Shown piece by piece: positions 35,647 through 48,779 of a DNA stretch of 64,000 nucleotides. Position 1 is the first letter of the stretch; each line of letters opens with the position of its first letter. Below the pieces are notes generated by a model. That model had not been told where the DNA came from. It did not search any database and was given only the letters and a program-made list of their open reading frames with translations. The translations under genes and the position numbers were made by a program. Source of the stretch: Arachis hypogaea (taxonomy: Eukaryota > Streptophyta > Magnoliopsida > Fabales > Fabaceae); the NCBI RefSeq assembly GCF_003086295.3, contig NC_092045.1:27694022-27758021 (forward strand). Reading direction: 5' to 3'.

Positions 35647-35811
35647 ACAACCCCAATTTGTCCCACATGCATCGCGCCCCCTAGCGCGGCATTCCTCACC
35701 ATTGTGGGGAACAACTCCGCCGTGTAAATAAACAAAAAGTTGTAAGTTACCGCCTTTCCAAATATCTGCAAAATACCACACACCATTCTAACTTACTTAC
35801 ACTCTCCAACA
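35647..35811 (-). pseudogene. OCT4-like: Duplicated OCT4-like exon fragment (block B)
   Basis: Counterpart of 4845-5004: MVCGILQIFGKAVTYNFL, ELFPTMVRN, then AALGGAMHVGQIGVV. Confidence 0.78.
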
Positions 35812-35974
35812 ATTATTTTTTTTAAAAGTAATTAAACTAAAATTTATGATACTTTAAATTTAAAAGCTATTAATATTTTTAAATAATTTTTATTATAATA
35901 AGATATTTGAAAAAAAGAAAAAAGAATTATTATTATTATTAGTATTATCATTATTATTATTATTAGTAACTAAC

Positions 35975-36377
35975 CAACCATACATCCAACAAAGAATAAT
36001 GACTGGACGAGTCCAACTTTAAATTTGTCGCCACAAACAAGTTTCCACTCCGATACGGTGGCGCTGCCGCATCCACCAATCTACTCCCACTCCTCCAACC
36101 GGATCCAGCAAGTGCTTCCAACCGCTTCACAGGCGGCGGCGGTGCATCGTCACTCCGACTCGTGGTCTGCGAAGATCATGACCATGGTGTGGTAGGCTTT
36201 TAGCGCCCACACGAGGCTTGTAAAGATAAAGTATCTCAACTGTCATTTTCCAAACTCTCCACAGTACTTTCAGAGCATCCCATCGATGCAGAGCTTCTCC
36301 ATCTTCGCCTTCCTCGTTGCCGTTGTCACCGACAGCATACGGAACTCGTCATAGTTCGAAGATAGCGTCGTTGTCAT
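35975..36377 (-). pseudogene. OCT4-like: OCT4-like exon 1, copy B1
   Basis: ATG at 36377 (MTTTLSSNYDEF), donor at 35974; 403 bp. Shared TGA after CIDGML and second TGA in place of Trp. The only exon-1 copy in block B because the tandem junction follows at 37218. Confidence 0.78.
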
Positions 36378-36641
36378 TTCAAAATCCTCTTAGCATAGAT
36401 GTATGAAACTTGTGTTAATTAGCTAGTGTGTGGGTGAGAAAAGAAGAGGCAAAGAGATTGGGTTATTTATTGTTTCAGAGGGCGCCATTTAAAAGAAATT
36501 TCTGAATGTCTTTGGCGGAAGTGCTTCACGTGGAAGGTTTTTCATTGTAAAACTAAAAAGTGTTAGTTTGGTTTATTTTTTAATTTGGTTTAGTTTTATT
36601 TTAATTGTATTTTATGTATTGAGTTGGATAACAAACTTTAA

Positions 36642-36818
36642 GGTTCTATGGACCAAATAGTTTAAAATGCTCATAAAAGAGGTCGCGGGTTCGAGTTTTT
36701 CTATCTTTGGTAAAAAAAAAATTTAAAAAGCGAATGCGTTATAGTTCAAATGGCATAATCTTTTCATACTCATTTAGAGGTTGTGGGTTTGAGTTTTCCT
36801 ATTTCTGCTTTTTTTTAA
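36642..36818 (+). mobile_element. SINE-like element (B1)
   Basis: Same two-part tRNA-like structure as 5836-6010. Confidence 0.45.
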
Positions 36819-37579
36819 TTATATATAATTTAAAATTTAAAAAATAAAATTAATTAAATTTTGATATTTGTTATTGTTAATTTGTTAAAACTAGTTTAGG
36901 AAAAACACGATAAGTTTATACTTTGTAATTTTTAAATCAGATTACCAATAATATTTTTTAATGTTATCAGGACTTGGTATGTTTTACTATGAAATAGAGT
37001 TGGATAATTAGATTTAAGAGTTCACAAATCTAAATGTTAAATTTATAGTTGGTGTCTTCTCATTTTATGTTATCTCATTTGATTACTCTCCGAAATCTTT
37101 CCGGTAGTTAAAAGCTCCCCACGGTGGTCCAACAACTGGTATCAGAGCCGATGGTTAATCGGTCTAGTTTAAGGGGTAGTATCAGCCACATATTTACATA
37201 CTTAATATTGATAATACATGATGAAAAGAACTATATTATATATTCGCAAACCAAATCTTTTTCATATATATAGTTATTATTTGTTACTATGCTTTTGTGT
37301 TTGAAAATAGAAAAATACTGTCATAAAATATATAAAAAAATAGCAGTATATGATGAAAAATATTAAATAAATACTAAGAAAAAAAGGCATGTCACCACAC
37401 TTTTTTTTATTACATTTCAAAAGTTTGGCTGAAAGAGATCAATAGCCATGATTTTATGAGTTCTAAAAATATTGGCAACTATATTCTTTGCTATATGCAT
37501 GATATTAAGATTGTGTCTTGATGGGTTATATTCTTTTCTATATGCAAATATTATAATTGTCACTAAAATCTTTTAGTAA

Positions 37580-37690
37580 CAAAGTATAAGATGGCTAATG
37601 TCTAATTGCCGATAAATGTATTAGTAGCTATTATTATTGCTGCTAAGAACAAAATAAATTATTGCTAAAAATAATTTTTCTTGTACTGGT
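37580..37690 (-). mobile_element. CACTA-like terminal fragment (block C)
   Basis: Copy of 30660-30771. Confidence 0.35.
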
Positions 37691-37760
37691 CTGTATAATA
37701 AAAAAAAACTTCAAATATATTATGTAATTTCTAAAATTAAGAGTTGTCTAAATAATTTGA

Positions 37761-38676
37761 TTAAAAAAATGCTCTATAATGTTATTTTTAAATTAGTCAT
37801 TCACTAACGGTATCCGCCTATTGATTAAGAATAATATATGTAAAGAAAAAGTTGTGACTTCTAATATGACAAACACATCTCCCAATCCAACAAAAAAAAA
37901 CATATCAAACGAATTTTTTATTACCTTAAATAAAAAAATTAAAAACTTTTTCAGGTATCTCCCAAAAATTTTTATATTGTTATTTTTAAATTAATCAATC
38001 AAAACCGATATCTAGCTATTGATCAATACCAATATATGTAAACAAAAACTATGACTTCTAATATGAAAAACACATCTCTCAACCCAACAAGAGAAACATG
38101 TCAAACCAAGTTTTTTTACCTTAAATAAAAAAACTAAAGTTTTTCAGGTATGACTAAAAAAAGTATTTCACATAAACGTTCTGTCAGTCGAAACACATCA
38201 TTTTCTCTCTTACAACTACAAATGCGTAAATTAGAAATTTAGAATTACTATGTAATCTTGGACTCTACCAAAATTTGATCACTGGAAAACAATATCAATA
38301 GAGATAACCATAATTTTTCTTTTTTCAAATGGATTGGATAGTCTCCAATCCTAGACATTACAAATTTACTCACACCACACTAACACACACAATACTTAAG
38401 AGTTTTATCCACTACTTGACTTAGCCAAATTTTCAACCATTATAAACTCACTCACACCACACTTTCACACACGTAGGTTTTGAATCATTACAAATCCATT
38501 CACACCACACTCGTTGATACACACAATATTCAAGGATTCTATCCACTACTTGGCCTAGCCAAGTCTGGAACTCGAGTACACTTGTTACAGGATATACATG
38601 ACCACCATCAGATTAAAGTCTGGCTTGAAGATGATGTTAAAAAGTTAATCTTAGTGGACTAATAATATCAAAAACA
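37761..38676. other. Non-coding 3' flank of OCT pseudogene (block C)
   Basis: Counterpart of 1-921; the 60-codon frame is kept at 38480-38662. Confidence 0.6.
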
Positions 38677-38785
38677 TCAAACAAGCCCAGCTTCCAACCC
38701 AGAGAATGTATCATACAGTGGTTGATTCAAAGTTTTTGGCAAATAAAATGCAAATGTGCCACCTACAATCCCACACAAAGCAAAC
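38677..38785 (-). pseudogene. OCT4-like: OCT4-like C-terminal exon (block C)
   Basis: Same exon as 922-1030, stop TGA at 38677, cut by the TRIM LTR at 38786. Confidence 0.78.
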
Positions 38786-40050
38786 TGTTAGGCCACCATG
38801 GGGAGCTCTTAACAACCGGAGAGATTTCGGAGTGAAATCAAGTGAGAGAATATAAAATGAGAAGGCATCACATCCAACTCAAAACCTTAAGGTAGTAAAT
38901 TAATGGTTTTTCATCTTATAAACTCCTCAATCTTCCTTGCTTTCTTCAATGTGGGACTAATTTCACTTCTCCTCATGCTTCAACATTAACAATCCCCCTC
39001 AAGTGTGAGTCTCCACATCAAGCAACAACACCTCTCTACCTCCTCCACACATATGAGTATTTGTTTATCACACCGCAGAGACGCTGCCCGAACCACTTTT
39101 GTCGGAAAAGACTTTCGATGGTTCACCTTGAATACTCCTTAAACCAAACCGATTAATCATCAACTCTGATACCATTTGTTGGACTACCGTGGGGAGCTCT
39201 TTAACCACTGAAGAGATTTCGGAGAGGAATAAAGTGAGATAACATAAGATAAGAAGACAACACATCCAACTCAAAACCTTAAGGTAGTAAATTATTAGGT
39301 CTCTTATCTTATAAACTCCTCACTCTTCCTTGCTTTATCAATGTGGGACTAATTTCACTACTCCTCACACTTGCAACATTAGCAATCTCTCCCTCAAGTG
39401 TAAGACTCCACATCAAGAAACAACTCTCCTCTAGCTCCTCCAAACATATGAGTATTTGTCCATCACACCGTCGCACCACACAGTGGGACACGCTGTCTGG
39501 ACCACCTTTGCCAGGAAGACTTTCGATGCTTCACCTTGAATGCTCCTTAAATCAGACCGATTAACCATCAGCTCTGATACTACTTGTTGGGCTACCTTGG
39601 GGAGCTCTTAACAACCAGAGAGATTTTGGAGAGAAATCAAGGAGAGAACATAAAATGAGAAGACACTACATCTAACTCAAAACCTTAAGGTAGTAAATTA
39701 ATCGGTCCCTCATCTTATAAACTCCTTACTCTTTCTTGCTTTCTTCAATGTAGGACTAATTTCAATACTCCCCACACTTGCAATATTAATAATCTCCTCC
39801 TCAAGTGTGAGTTTCCATATCAAATAACGAATCCCCTCTAGCTCTTCCATACATATGAGTATTTGTCCATCACACCGCCGCACCTCACCGCAGGACACGC
39901 CGTTTGAACCACCTTTGTCGGAAAGACTTTCAATGCTTCACCATGAATACTCCTTCAACCAGACCGATTAACTATCAGGTCAGATACCACTTGTTGGGCC
40001 ACTTTGGAGAGCTCTTCACCACCTGGGAGACTTCGGAGAGGAATCAAGTG
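38786..40050 (-). mobile_element. Tandem TRIM array (block C)
   Basis: LTRs 38786-38991, 39177-39384, 39585-39791 and partial 39992-40050. Same order and breakpoints as in A, so the array predates the duplication. Confidence 0.84.
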
Positions 40051-40494
40051 GTGTCTTTTCATCTTATGTTATCTCACTTGATTTCTCTCTGAAGTCTCTC
40101 CGGTGGTTAAAAGCTCCCCACGGTGACCCAACAAGTGGTATCAAAGCCGATGGTTAATTGTTCTCGTTTAAGAAGTATTCAATGTGAAGCATCAAAAGTA
40201 TTCCCAGTAAAGATAGTCTGGGCGGCGTGTTCCGCGGTGTGGTGCAGCGATGTGATGGACAAATACTCATAAGTGTGGAGGAGCTAGAGGAGAGTTGTTG
40301 CTTGATGTGGAGACTCACACTTGAGGGAGAGATTGTTAATGTTACAAGTGTTAGAAGTAGTGAAATTAGTCTCACATTGAAGAAAGAAACAAAGAGTGAG
40401 GAGTTTATAAAATGAGAGACCCAATAACTTAGTTCCTTAAGGTTTTGAGTTGGATGTGGTGTCTTCTCATCTTATGTTATCTCACTTAATTCCT
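40051..40494 (+). mobile_element. Head-to-head TRIM (block C)
   Basis: Partial LTR to 40133, LTR from 40334 truncated at the OCT exon; same palindromic centre (GAATCAAGTGGTGTC) as in A. Confidence 0.8.
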
Positions 40495-41460
40495 CACCAC
40501 TGTGGGGAACAACTCCGCCGTGTAGATAAACAATAAGTTGTAAGTTACCACCATCCCAAATATCTCCAAAATACCGCACACCATTCTAATTAACTTTCAC
40601 ACTCCAACATTCCTCAATAAACTATCTAACAAACAAAACAAACCACTGAAGCACATTGTCCCTATTGCCAACGGCTTTCTCCCAAACTTTTCAAACCGCC
40701 GTTAACTCATACGCCGATATCTCCGCCACCATATTCAGCGCCACGTTCATGTGGAGGTTAGTATCAAGATTCACCATGTTCATGCTCAGACCATAGTACA
40801 CAACATCACAAAAGAAGTTAATTACCACCATTAGAATCAAACTTATTCTAGTGACTGGAGATCGAAGCACGTCAATGATAGAACCCCCAACTGCATCTTT
40901 ATTTTCCAAAGGCTTGTTCTTATAAGTCCAGGTTAGTGCTTCTGTTTTTTCTTCTGCTTCTACTTCGACTTCTTCGTCGAGTGAAAGAAGAACACCACTA
41001 GGGAGGTGATTTTCATTAGTGGAAGCAATGGTGGACATGATTTTCATGGCTTCAGTTACTCTTCCGCGAACAAGGTACCATCTAGAAGACTGTGAGCGGA
41101 AAGGGACAATGAGGATCAAGAAGAGAATGGAGGGGATGGGGGACACAATGTAAAGCTTGTGCCAAGTTTGGAAGACATAGGCAACGGCGGAGAGGATGGC
41201 AATGCCGATGGAGTAGAAGTAGAAGGTGGACATTTCGGCGATGCCATATTTTTTGGGCCGATAGTATCGGTGGCAAGGACGAATGCACATAGGCCAACGC
41301 CACCGGTGCTAAAGTCGGTGAGGTGGCAGAGAATGACGTAGATCCAATAGTTTGGAAAAAATATTGTGAGGCAAAAAGATGGCGTTTAAGGCACAAACCA
41401 CCATTAGTGAATCTTTCCTTCTAAGAAAAGAGTTTGACAGGTGACCAAATATCCCGGCAC
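40489..41460 (-). pseudogene. OCT4-like: OCT4-like central exon (block C)
   Basis: Nearly identical to the B copy (2 differences in the 199-residue piece at 40691-41290) and with the same extra A near 41380. Same truncation and frameshifts, hence inherited. Confidence 0.85.
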
Positions 41461-42007
41461 CTGAAAGTACAAATTAATTCTATGATTAAACAACAACAAC
41501 AATAATAATACTAGTAATAAATCATATTTTACATTGATATTAAAATTACTTTCATAATTTTAAACCTACATAATTTCTGTTTTTTGTTTGGTTCTTTTTA
41601 TGAGTATTTTGAATATGCAAGTATATATATTGGAGAAGAATATATTTTGGAATTAAGTTTTTAGTTTATGAGAATACTTTTACATTAAGAAAGTGATTAG
41701 AATTATTAAAAAAATCTAAGTATATTATGGTATCTTTTATCTAAATTTAAAAATAAAATATTTTCTATTTTCATTTATTAAAATATTTTGATATTAAATA
41801 TTATATATATTCTAGGATAGAAAATATTTATTTTTCTAGTAATGCAAATATTTTAAGAAAAACACGAAAAGTTTATACTTTTTAATTTTAAAATTGGACT
41901 AACAATAATATTTTTTAATGTTATCAAAGCTTGGTATGTTTTACTATGAAATAGAGTTGGATAATTAGATTTAAGGGTTCACAAATCTAAATGTCAAATT
42001 TATAGTA
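41461..42007. other. OCT intron remnant (block C)
   Basis: Counterpart of 3706-4251; no gene. Confidence 0.55.
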
Positions 42008-42597
42008 GGTGTCTTCTCATCTTATGTTACCTCACTTGATTCCTCCCCGAAGTCTCTCCGATGGTTAAGAACTCCCTACGGTGGCCCAACAAGTGGTATC
42101 AGAGCCGATGGTTAATCGGTCTGGTTTAAGGAGTATTAAATGTGAGGCATCAAAAGTCTTTCCGGTAATGGTGGTCTGGGCAGCGTGTCCCGCAGTGTGG
42201 TGTGACGATGTGATGGACAAATACTAATATGTGTGGAGGAGTTAGAGGGGAGTTGTTGCTTGATGTGGAGACTCACACTTGAGGAGGAGATTGTTAATAT
42301 TGCAAGTGTTAGGAGTAGTGAAATTAGTCCCACATTAAAGAAAGCAACGAAGAGTGAGCAGTTTAAAAGATTAGAGATCCAATAACTTACTACCTTAAGG
42401 TTTTGAGTTGGATGTGGTATCTTCTCATCTTATGTTATCTCACTTGATTCCTCCCCGAAGTCTCTCCGGTGGATAAAGAGCTCCTCGCGGTGACCCAACA
42501 AGTGGTATCAGAGCCAATGGTTAATCGGTCTGGTTTAAGGAGTATTCAAGGTGAAGCGTCGAAAGTCTTCCCGGTCCGGACGGTGTGTCCTGCGATG
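42008..42597 (+). mobile_element. TRIM element in OCT intron (block C)
   Basis: Partial LTR to 42091, LTR 42292-42500 (209 bp), primer sites TGGTATCAGAGCC at 42094 and 42503. Confidence 0.82.
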
Positions 42598-42598
42598 A

Positions 42599-42762
42599 AC
42601 AACCCCAATTTGTCCCACATGCATCGCGCCCCCTAGCGCGGCATTTCTCACCACTGTGGGGAACAACTCCGCCGTGTAAATAAACAATAAGTTGTAAGTT
42701 ACCGCCTTTCCAAATATCCACAAAATACCACACACCATTCTAACTAACTTACACTCTCCAAC
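42599..42762 (-). pseudogene. OCT4-like: Duplicated OCT4-like exon fragment (block C)
   Basis: Counterpart of 4845-5004: MVCGILWIFGKAVTYNLL, ELFPTVVRN, AALGGAMHVGQIGVV. Confidence 0.78.
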
Positions 42763-42927
42763 AATTATTTTTTTTAAAAGTAATTAAATTAAAATTTATG
42801 ATACTTTAAATTTAAAAGCTATTAATATTTTTAAATAATTTTTATTATAATGAGATATTTGAAAAAAAAGAAAAAAGAATTATTATTATTATTAGTATTA
42901 TCATTATTATTATTATTAGTAACTAAC

Positions 42928-43330
42928 CAACCATACATCCAACAAAGAATAACGACTGGACGAGTCCAACTTTAAATTTGTCGCCACAAACAAGTTTCCA
43001 CTCCGATACGGTGGCACTGCCGCATCCACCAATCTACTCCCACTTCTCCAACCGGATCCAGCAAGTGCTTCCAACCGCTTCACAGGCGGCGGCGGTGCAT
43101 CGTTACTCCGACTCGTGGTCTGCGAAGATCATGACCATGGTGTGGTAGGCTTTCAGCGCCCACACGAGCCTTGTAAAGATAAAGTATCTCAACTGTCATT
43201 TTCCAAACTCTCCACAGTACTTTCAGAGCATCCCATCGATGCAGAGCTTCTCCATCTTCGCCTTCCTCGTTGCCGTTGTCACCAACAGCATACGGAACTC
43301 GTCATAGTTCAAAGATAGCGTCGTTGTCAT
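42928..43330 (-). pseudogene. OCT4-like: OCT4-like exon 1, copy C1
   Basis: ATG at 43330, donor at 42927, 403 bp; shared TGA and Trp-to-stop. Confidence 0.78.
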
Positions 43331-43594
43331 TTCAAAATCCTCTTAGCATAGATGTATGAAACTTGTGTTAATTAGCTAGTGTGTGGGTGAGAAAAGAAGA
43401 GGCAAAGAGATTGGGTTATTTATTGTTTCAGAGGGTGCCATTTAAAAGAAATTTCTGAATGTCTTTGGCGGAAGTGCTTCACGTGGAAGGTTTTTCATTG
43501 TAAAACTAAAAAGTGTTAGTTTGGTTTATTTTTTAATTTGGTTTAGTTTTATTTTAATTGTATTTTATGTATTGAATTGGAATACAAAATTTAA

Positions 43595-43768
43595 GGTTCT
43601 ATGGACCAAATAGTTTAAAATGCTCATAAAAGAGGTCGCGGGTTCGAGTTTTTCTATCTTTGGTAAAAAAAAATTTAAAAAGCGAATGCGTTATAGTTCG
43701 AATGGCATAATCTTTTCATACTCATTTAGAGGTTGTGGGTTTGAGTTTTCCTATTTCTGCTTTTTTTT
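43595..43768 (+). mobile_element. SINE-like element (C1)
   Basis: Two-part tRNA-like structure as in A1. Confidence 0.45.
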
Positions 43769-44453
43769 AATTATATATAATTTAAAATTTAAAAAATAAA
43801 ATTAATTAAATTTTGATATTTGTTATTGTTAATTTGTTAAAACTAGTTTAGGAAAAACACGATAAGTTTATACTTTGTAATTTTTAAATCAGACTACCAA
43901 TAATATTTTTTAATGTTATCAGGACTTGGTATGTTTTACTATGAAATAGAGTTGGATAATTAGATTTAAGGGTTCACAAATCTAAATGTTAAATTTATAG
44001 TTGGTGTCTTCTCATCTTATGTTATCTCACTTGATTACTCTCCGAAATTTTTTCGGTAGTTAAAAGCTCCCCACGGTGGTCCAACAAGTGGTATCAGAGC
44101 CGATGGTTAATCGATCTAGTTTAAGGGGTAGTATTAGCCACATATTTACATACTTAATATTGATAATACATTGTAGTATTACAATTAATGTATAACCCCT
44201 TCCACATATAACAACCAGAGTTTTTGAAAATTGAATAATGAGTAATTTACGATTTATTATATTTGTTAAGTATTTTATTTAAAGAAACTTATTCTTTTAA
44301 AAGTATTTAAATTAAATTTTATGATACTTTAAATCTAAAATCTCTTAATATTTTTAAATTATTTTTATTATAATGAGATATTTTGAAAAAAAAGAAAAAA
44401 TTTATTATTATTAGTATTATCATTATTATTATTATTATTAGTAATTAACTAAC

Positions 44454-44852
44454 CATATATCTGACAAAGAATAAGGACTGGACGAGTCAAACTTTAAATT
44501 TGTCGTCACAAACAAGTTCCCACTCCGACACGGTGGCACTGCCGCGTCCACCAACCTACTCCTACTCCTCCGGCCGGATACTGCATGTGCTCCCCACCGC
44601 TCCGCAGGCGGCGGTGGTGCATCACCACTCCGGCTCGCAGTCTGCGAAGATCATGACCAAGGTGTGGCAGGCCTCCAGCACCCACACGAGATTTGTGAGG
44701 ATGAAGTGTCTCAACTGTCATTTTCCAAACTCTCCGCAGTATTTTCAAAGCATCTCATCGATGCAAAGCTTCTCCATCTCCACCTTTCTCGCTGCCGTCG
44801 TTACCAGCAGCGTACAGAACTCGTCGTAGTTCGAATATAGCATCGTTGCCAT
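44454..44852 (-). pseudogene. OCT4-like: OCT4-like exon 1, copy C2
   Basis: ATG at 44852. Positional counterpart of A2, but with TGA at the GKWQ position and without the 1-bp deletion in the EPEW motif. Shared stop after CIDEML. Confidence 0.78.
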
Positions 44853-45123
44853 TTCAAAGCTCTCTTAGCACAGATGTATGCAACTTGTGTTAATTAGCTA
44901 GTGTGTGGATGAGAAAAGGAGAGGCAAAGAAATTAGAGAGTGATTGGGTTATTTATAGTTTTAGAGGGCGCCATTTAAAAGAAGTTTCTGAGTATCTTTG
45001 GAGTGCTTCACGTGGCAGGTTTTTCATTGTAAAACTAAAAAGTGTTAGTTTGGCTTATTTTTTAATTTGGTTTAGGTTTATTTCAATTTTGTTTTATGTA
45101 TCGAATTGGATAATAAACTTTAA

Positions 45124-45293
45124 GGTTCTATGGTCTAAATAATTTAAAAAGCTCATCTAAGAGGTCGCGGGTTCGAGTTTCCCTATCTTTGGAAAAAAAT
45201 TTTAAAAAGCAATTGAGGAATAGTTCAAATGGCATAATCTTTTCATACTCATTTAGAGATTGTGGGTTTAAGTCCTCCTATCTCTGCTTTTTT
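45124..45293 (+). mobile_element. SINE-like element (C2)
   Basis: Two-part tRNA-like structure as in A2. Confidence 0.45.
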
Positions 45294-45983
45294 GTTAAAA
45301 TTATTTATAATTTAAAATTTAAAAAATAAAATTAATTAAATTTTGATATTTGCTATTGTTAATTTGTCAAAACTAGTTTAAGGAAAACACGATAAGTTTA
45401 TACTTTTTAATTTTAAAATTGGATACCAATAATATTTTTTAATGTTATTAGGACTTGGTATGTTTTACTATGAAATAGAGTTAGATAATTAGATTTAAGG
45501 GTTCACAAATCTAAACGTTAAATTTATAGTTGGTATCTTCTCATCTTATGTTATCTCACTTGATTCTCCCTCCTCTGAAAAGTTATTCCGGTAGTTAGGA
45601 GCTCTCCACGGTGGCCCAACAAGTGGTATCAGAGCCGATGGTTAATCGATCTAGTTTAAGGAGAAGTATCAGGTACATATTTACATACTTAATACTTATA
45701 ATACATTGTAGTATTACAATTAATGCATAACCCCTGCCACATATAACAACCTGAGTTTTTGAAAATCAAATAACGAGTAATTTACGATTTATTATATTTG
45801 TTAAGAATTTTATTTAAAAAAATTATTTTTTTAAAATAATTAAATTAAATTTTATGATACTTTAAATTTAAAAATTATTAATATTTTTAAATTATTTTTA
45901 TTATAATGAGAAATTTTGAAAAAAAGAAAAAAGAATGATTATTATTATTAGTATTATCTTTATTATTATTATTAGTTACTAAC

Positions 45984-46386
45984 CAACTATACATCGGATA
46001 AAGAATAAGGACTGGACGAGTCCAACTTTAAATTTGTCGCCACAAACAAGTTCCTACTCCGACACTGTCGTGATGCCACATCCACCAACCTACTTCCACT
46101 CCTCCGGCCGGATCCCATAGGTGCTTCCAACCGCTCCACAGGAGGCGGCATTGCATCGCCACTCTGGCTCGTGGTCTGCGAAGATCATGACCATGGTGTG
46201 GCAAGACCCTAGCGCCCATGCGAGGCTTGAAAAGATGAAGTGTCTCAACTGTCATTTTTTAAACTCTCCTCAGTACTTTTAGAGCATCTCAATGATGTAG
46301 AGTTTCTCCATCTACGTCTTTCTCGCTGCGGTTGTCACCAACAGCGTACGGAACTCGTAGTAGTTCGAAGACAGCGTTGTTGCCAT
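45984..46386 (-). pseudogene. OCT4-like: OCT4-like exon 1, copy C3
   Basis: ATG at 46386. The shared stop is TAA here rather than TGA (the plus strand has TTTTAGAGCAT), a further change at an already dead codon. Confidence 0.78.
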
Positions 46387-46660
46387 TTTAAAACCCTCTT
46401 AGCATAGAAGTATGAAACTTGTGTTAATTAGCTAGTGTGTGGGTGAGAAAAGAAGAGGCAAAGAGATTAGAGAGTGATTGGGTTATTTATTGTTTCAGAG
46501 GGTGCCATTTAAAAGAAGTTTCTGAATGTCTTTTGGCGGAAGTGCTTCATGTGACAGGTTTTTCATTGTAAAACTAAAAAGTGTTTGTTGGTTTATTTTT
46601 TAATTTGGTTTAGTTTATTTTAATTATATTTTATGTATTGAATTGGATAACAAACTTTAA

Positions 46661-46833
46661 AGTTCTATGGTCCAAATAGTTTAAAATGCTAAAAAAATAG
46701 GTCCAGGGTTTGAGTTTTCCTATTTTTGGTAAAAAAAAATTAAAAAGCGAATGAGCTATAGTTCAAATGGCATAATCTTTTCATATTTATTTAGAGGTTG
46801 TGGGTTTGAGTTTCTCTATCTCTACTTTTTTTT
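46661..46833 (+). mobile_element. SINE-like element (C3)
   Basis: Two-part tRNA-like structure as in A3. Confidence 0.45.
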
Positions 46834-47467
46834 AAATTATATATAATTTAAAATTTAAAAAATAAAATTAATTAAATTTTTATATTTGTTATCGTTAATT
46901 TGTCAAAACTAGTTTAGAAAAAACACGATAAGTTTATACTTTTTAATTTTTAAATTGGACTACCAATAATATTTTTTAATATTATCAGGACTTGGTATGT
47001 TTTACTATGAAATAGAGTTGGATAATTATATTTAAGGGTTCACAAATCTAAATGTTAAATTTATAGTTGGTGTCGTCTCATCTTATGTTATCTCACTTGA
47101 TTCCTCTCCGAAGTCTTTCCGATAGTTAAAAGCTCCCCAAGGTGGTCCAATAAGTGGTATCAGAGCCGATGGTTAACCGGTCTAGTTTAAGGAGTAGTAT
47201 TAGCCACATATTTACATACTTAATATTGATAATACATTGTAGTATTACAATTAATGTATAACCCCTTCCACATATAACAACCAGAGTTTTTGAAAATTGA
47301 ATAATGAGTAATTTACGATGTATTATATTTGTTAAGTATTTTATTTAAAGAAAATTATTTTTTAAAAGTAATTAAATTAAATTTTATGATACTTTAAATC
47401 TAAAATCTCTTAATATTTTTAAATTATTTTTATTATAATGAGATATTTTGAAAAAAAAGAAAAAAGA

Positions 47468-47501
<34 letters not shown>

Positions 47502-47514
47502 GTAACTAACTAAC

Positions 47515-47913
47515 CATATATCCGACAAAGAATAAGGACTGGACGAGTCAAACTTTAAATTTGTCGTCACAAACAAGTTTCCATTCCGACACGGTGGCAC
47601 TGCCGCGTCCACCAACCTACTCCCACTCCTCCGGCCGGATCCCACATGTGCTCCCAACCGCTCTGCAGGCGGCGACGGTGCATCGCTACTCTGACTCGTG
47701 GTCTGCGAAGATCATGACCAAGGTGTGGCAGGCCTCCAGCGCCCACACGAGATTTGTGAGGATGAAGTGTCTCAACTGTCATTTTCTAAACTTTCCGTAG
47801 TATTTTCAAAGCATCTCATTGATGCAAAGCTTCTCCATCTCCACCTTCCTCGCTGCCGTCGTTACTAGCAGCGTACGGAGCTCGTCGTAGTTCGAAGATA
47901 TCGTCGTTGCCAT
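47515..47913 (-). pseudogene. OCT4-like: OCT4-like exon 1, copy C4
   Basis: ATG at 47913; same private variants as A4 (INEML, FRK). An (ATT)n tract lies 3' of the donor at ~47468-47501. Its downstream tail is cut at 48140. Confidence 0.78.
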
Positions 47914-48140
47914 TTCAAAACTCTCTTAGTACAGATGTATGAAACTTGTGTTAATTAGCTAGTGTGTGGGTGAGAAAAGGAGAGATAAAGAGATTAGAGA
48001 GTGATTGGGTTATTTATAGTTTCGGAGGGTGCCATTTTAAAGAAGTTTCTGAATATCTTTGGCCGAAGTGCTTCACGTGGCAGGTTTTTCATTGTAATAC
48101 TAAAAAGTGTTAGTTTGGCTTATTTTTTAATTTGGTTTAG

Positions 48141-48263
48141 GAGTACTATAAAGATTTGTAATGTTCTAATGACTTAGGTAAATACATGCATGTACTCAAA
48201 TTTTAAATAAAATACTCTACATAGTCAATAATAATTTAGAAATAAAAGAAAATATTTTATTTT
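48141..48263 (+). repeat. Remnant satellite monomer (block C)
   Basis: About two thirds of one 194-bp monomer, matching the last monomer of the A array (from 19080). All other monomers are absent. Confidence 0.9.
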
Positions 48264-48380
48264 ATGCATATATTTACCTAAGTCATTAGAACATTAAAAA
48301 TTTTTATAGTACTCCTAACATTTTTTAAGCCATTTTTTAAAATTATTTTGTATAGAATAAAATATATTTTGTAGTATAAT
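48264..48380 (-). repeat. Inverted partial satellite monomer (block C)
   Basis: Counterpart of 19203-19320. Confidence 0.82.
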
Positions 48381-48557
48381 TTAAATAAATTTATTTAAAA
48401 AATTTATTAAAAAATATTCATGAGCTATTAAAAATGGACAAAAGAGTATTGTATGGAATTTGAATTGATAGCTCATTAATATTTTAAAGAAGTCTCGTAA
48501 ATTAATATTTTGTTAGCTTTTTTTAATGTATGAAATAATATATATATATTTTTTAAC

Positions 48558-48760
48558 AGCATAATTCGAATCTGTCAAATTCGAATTACTTGAAAACGCA
48601 TGCGTGGGTGTAGTTTAAATCACGCTGATTCGAATTACTGTGTGTGTAATTCGAATCAGATTGATTTGAATTAGTGTGTGTGCATGTGTGTATAATTCGA
48701 ATCAAGGTGATTCGAATTATATGTAAATGGAGTTCGAATTGAGCTGATTCGAATTACATA
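48558..48760. repeat. TTCGAA palindrome cluster (block C)
   Basis: Counterpart of 19500-19700. One site has mutated to GTTTAAAT and another GTTCGAAC-type site to ATTCGAAT. Confidence 0.7.
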
Positions 48761-48779
48761 TAAACGTGCATTGATTGAT

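Larger units (their letters stand above)
30301..37218. repeat. Segmental duplication block B (tandem copy of start of C)
   Basis: The sequence from TGATGAAAAG at 30301 recurs at 37219 and stays collinear for ~6.9 kb; B ends where block C repeats the same start. The junction at 37218/37219 joins the unit text ending GATAATACA directly to TGATGAAAAG. B and C are nearer each other than either is to A: the 199-residue OCT fragments differ at 2 positions between B and C but at about 11 between A and B, and B and C share an extra A in a run (near 34427 and 41380) that A lacks. Confidence 0.9.
42503..48140. repeat. Tandem array of exon-1 units, block C (4 units)
   Basis: Unit starts at 44001, 45528 and 47067 after a first unit. 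Units match A1-A4 in order and private variants (for example the 4-bp loss at the donor in units 2 and 4), so the amplification preceded the A/C duplication. The fourth unit stops in its tail at 48140, joined to satellite. Confidence 0.87.
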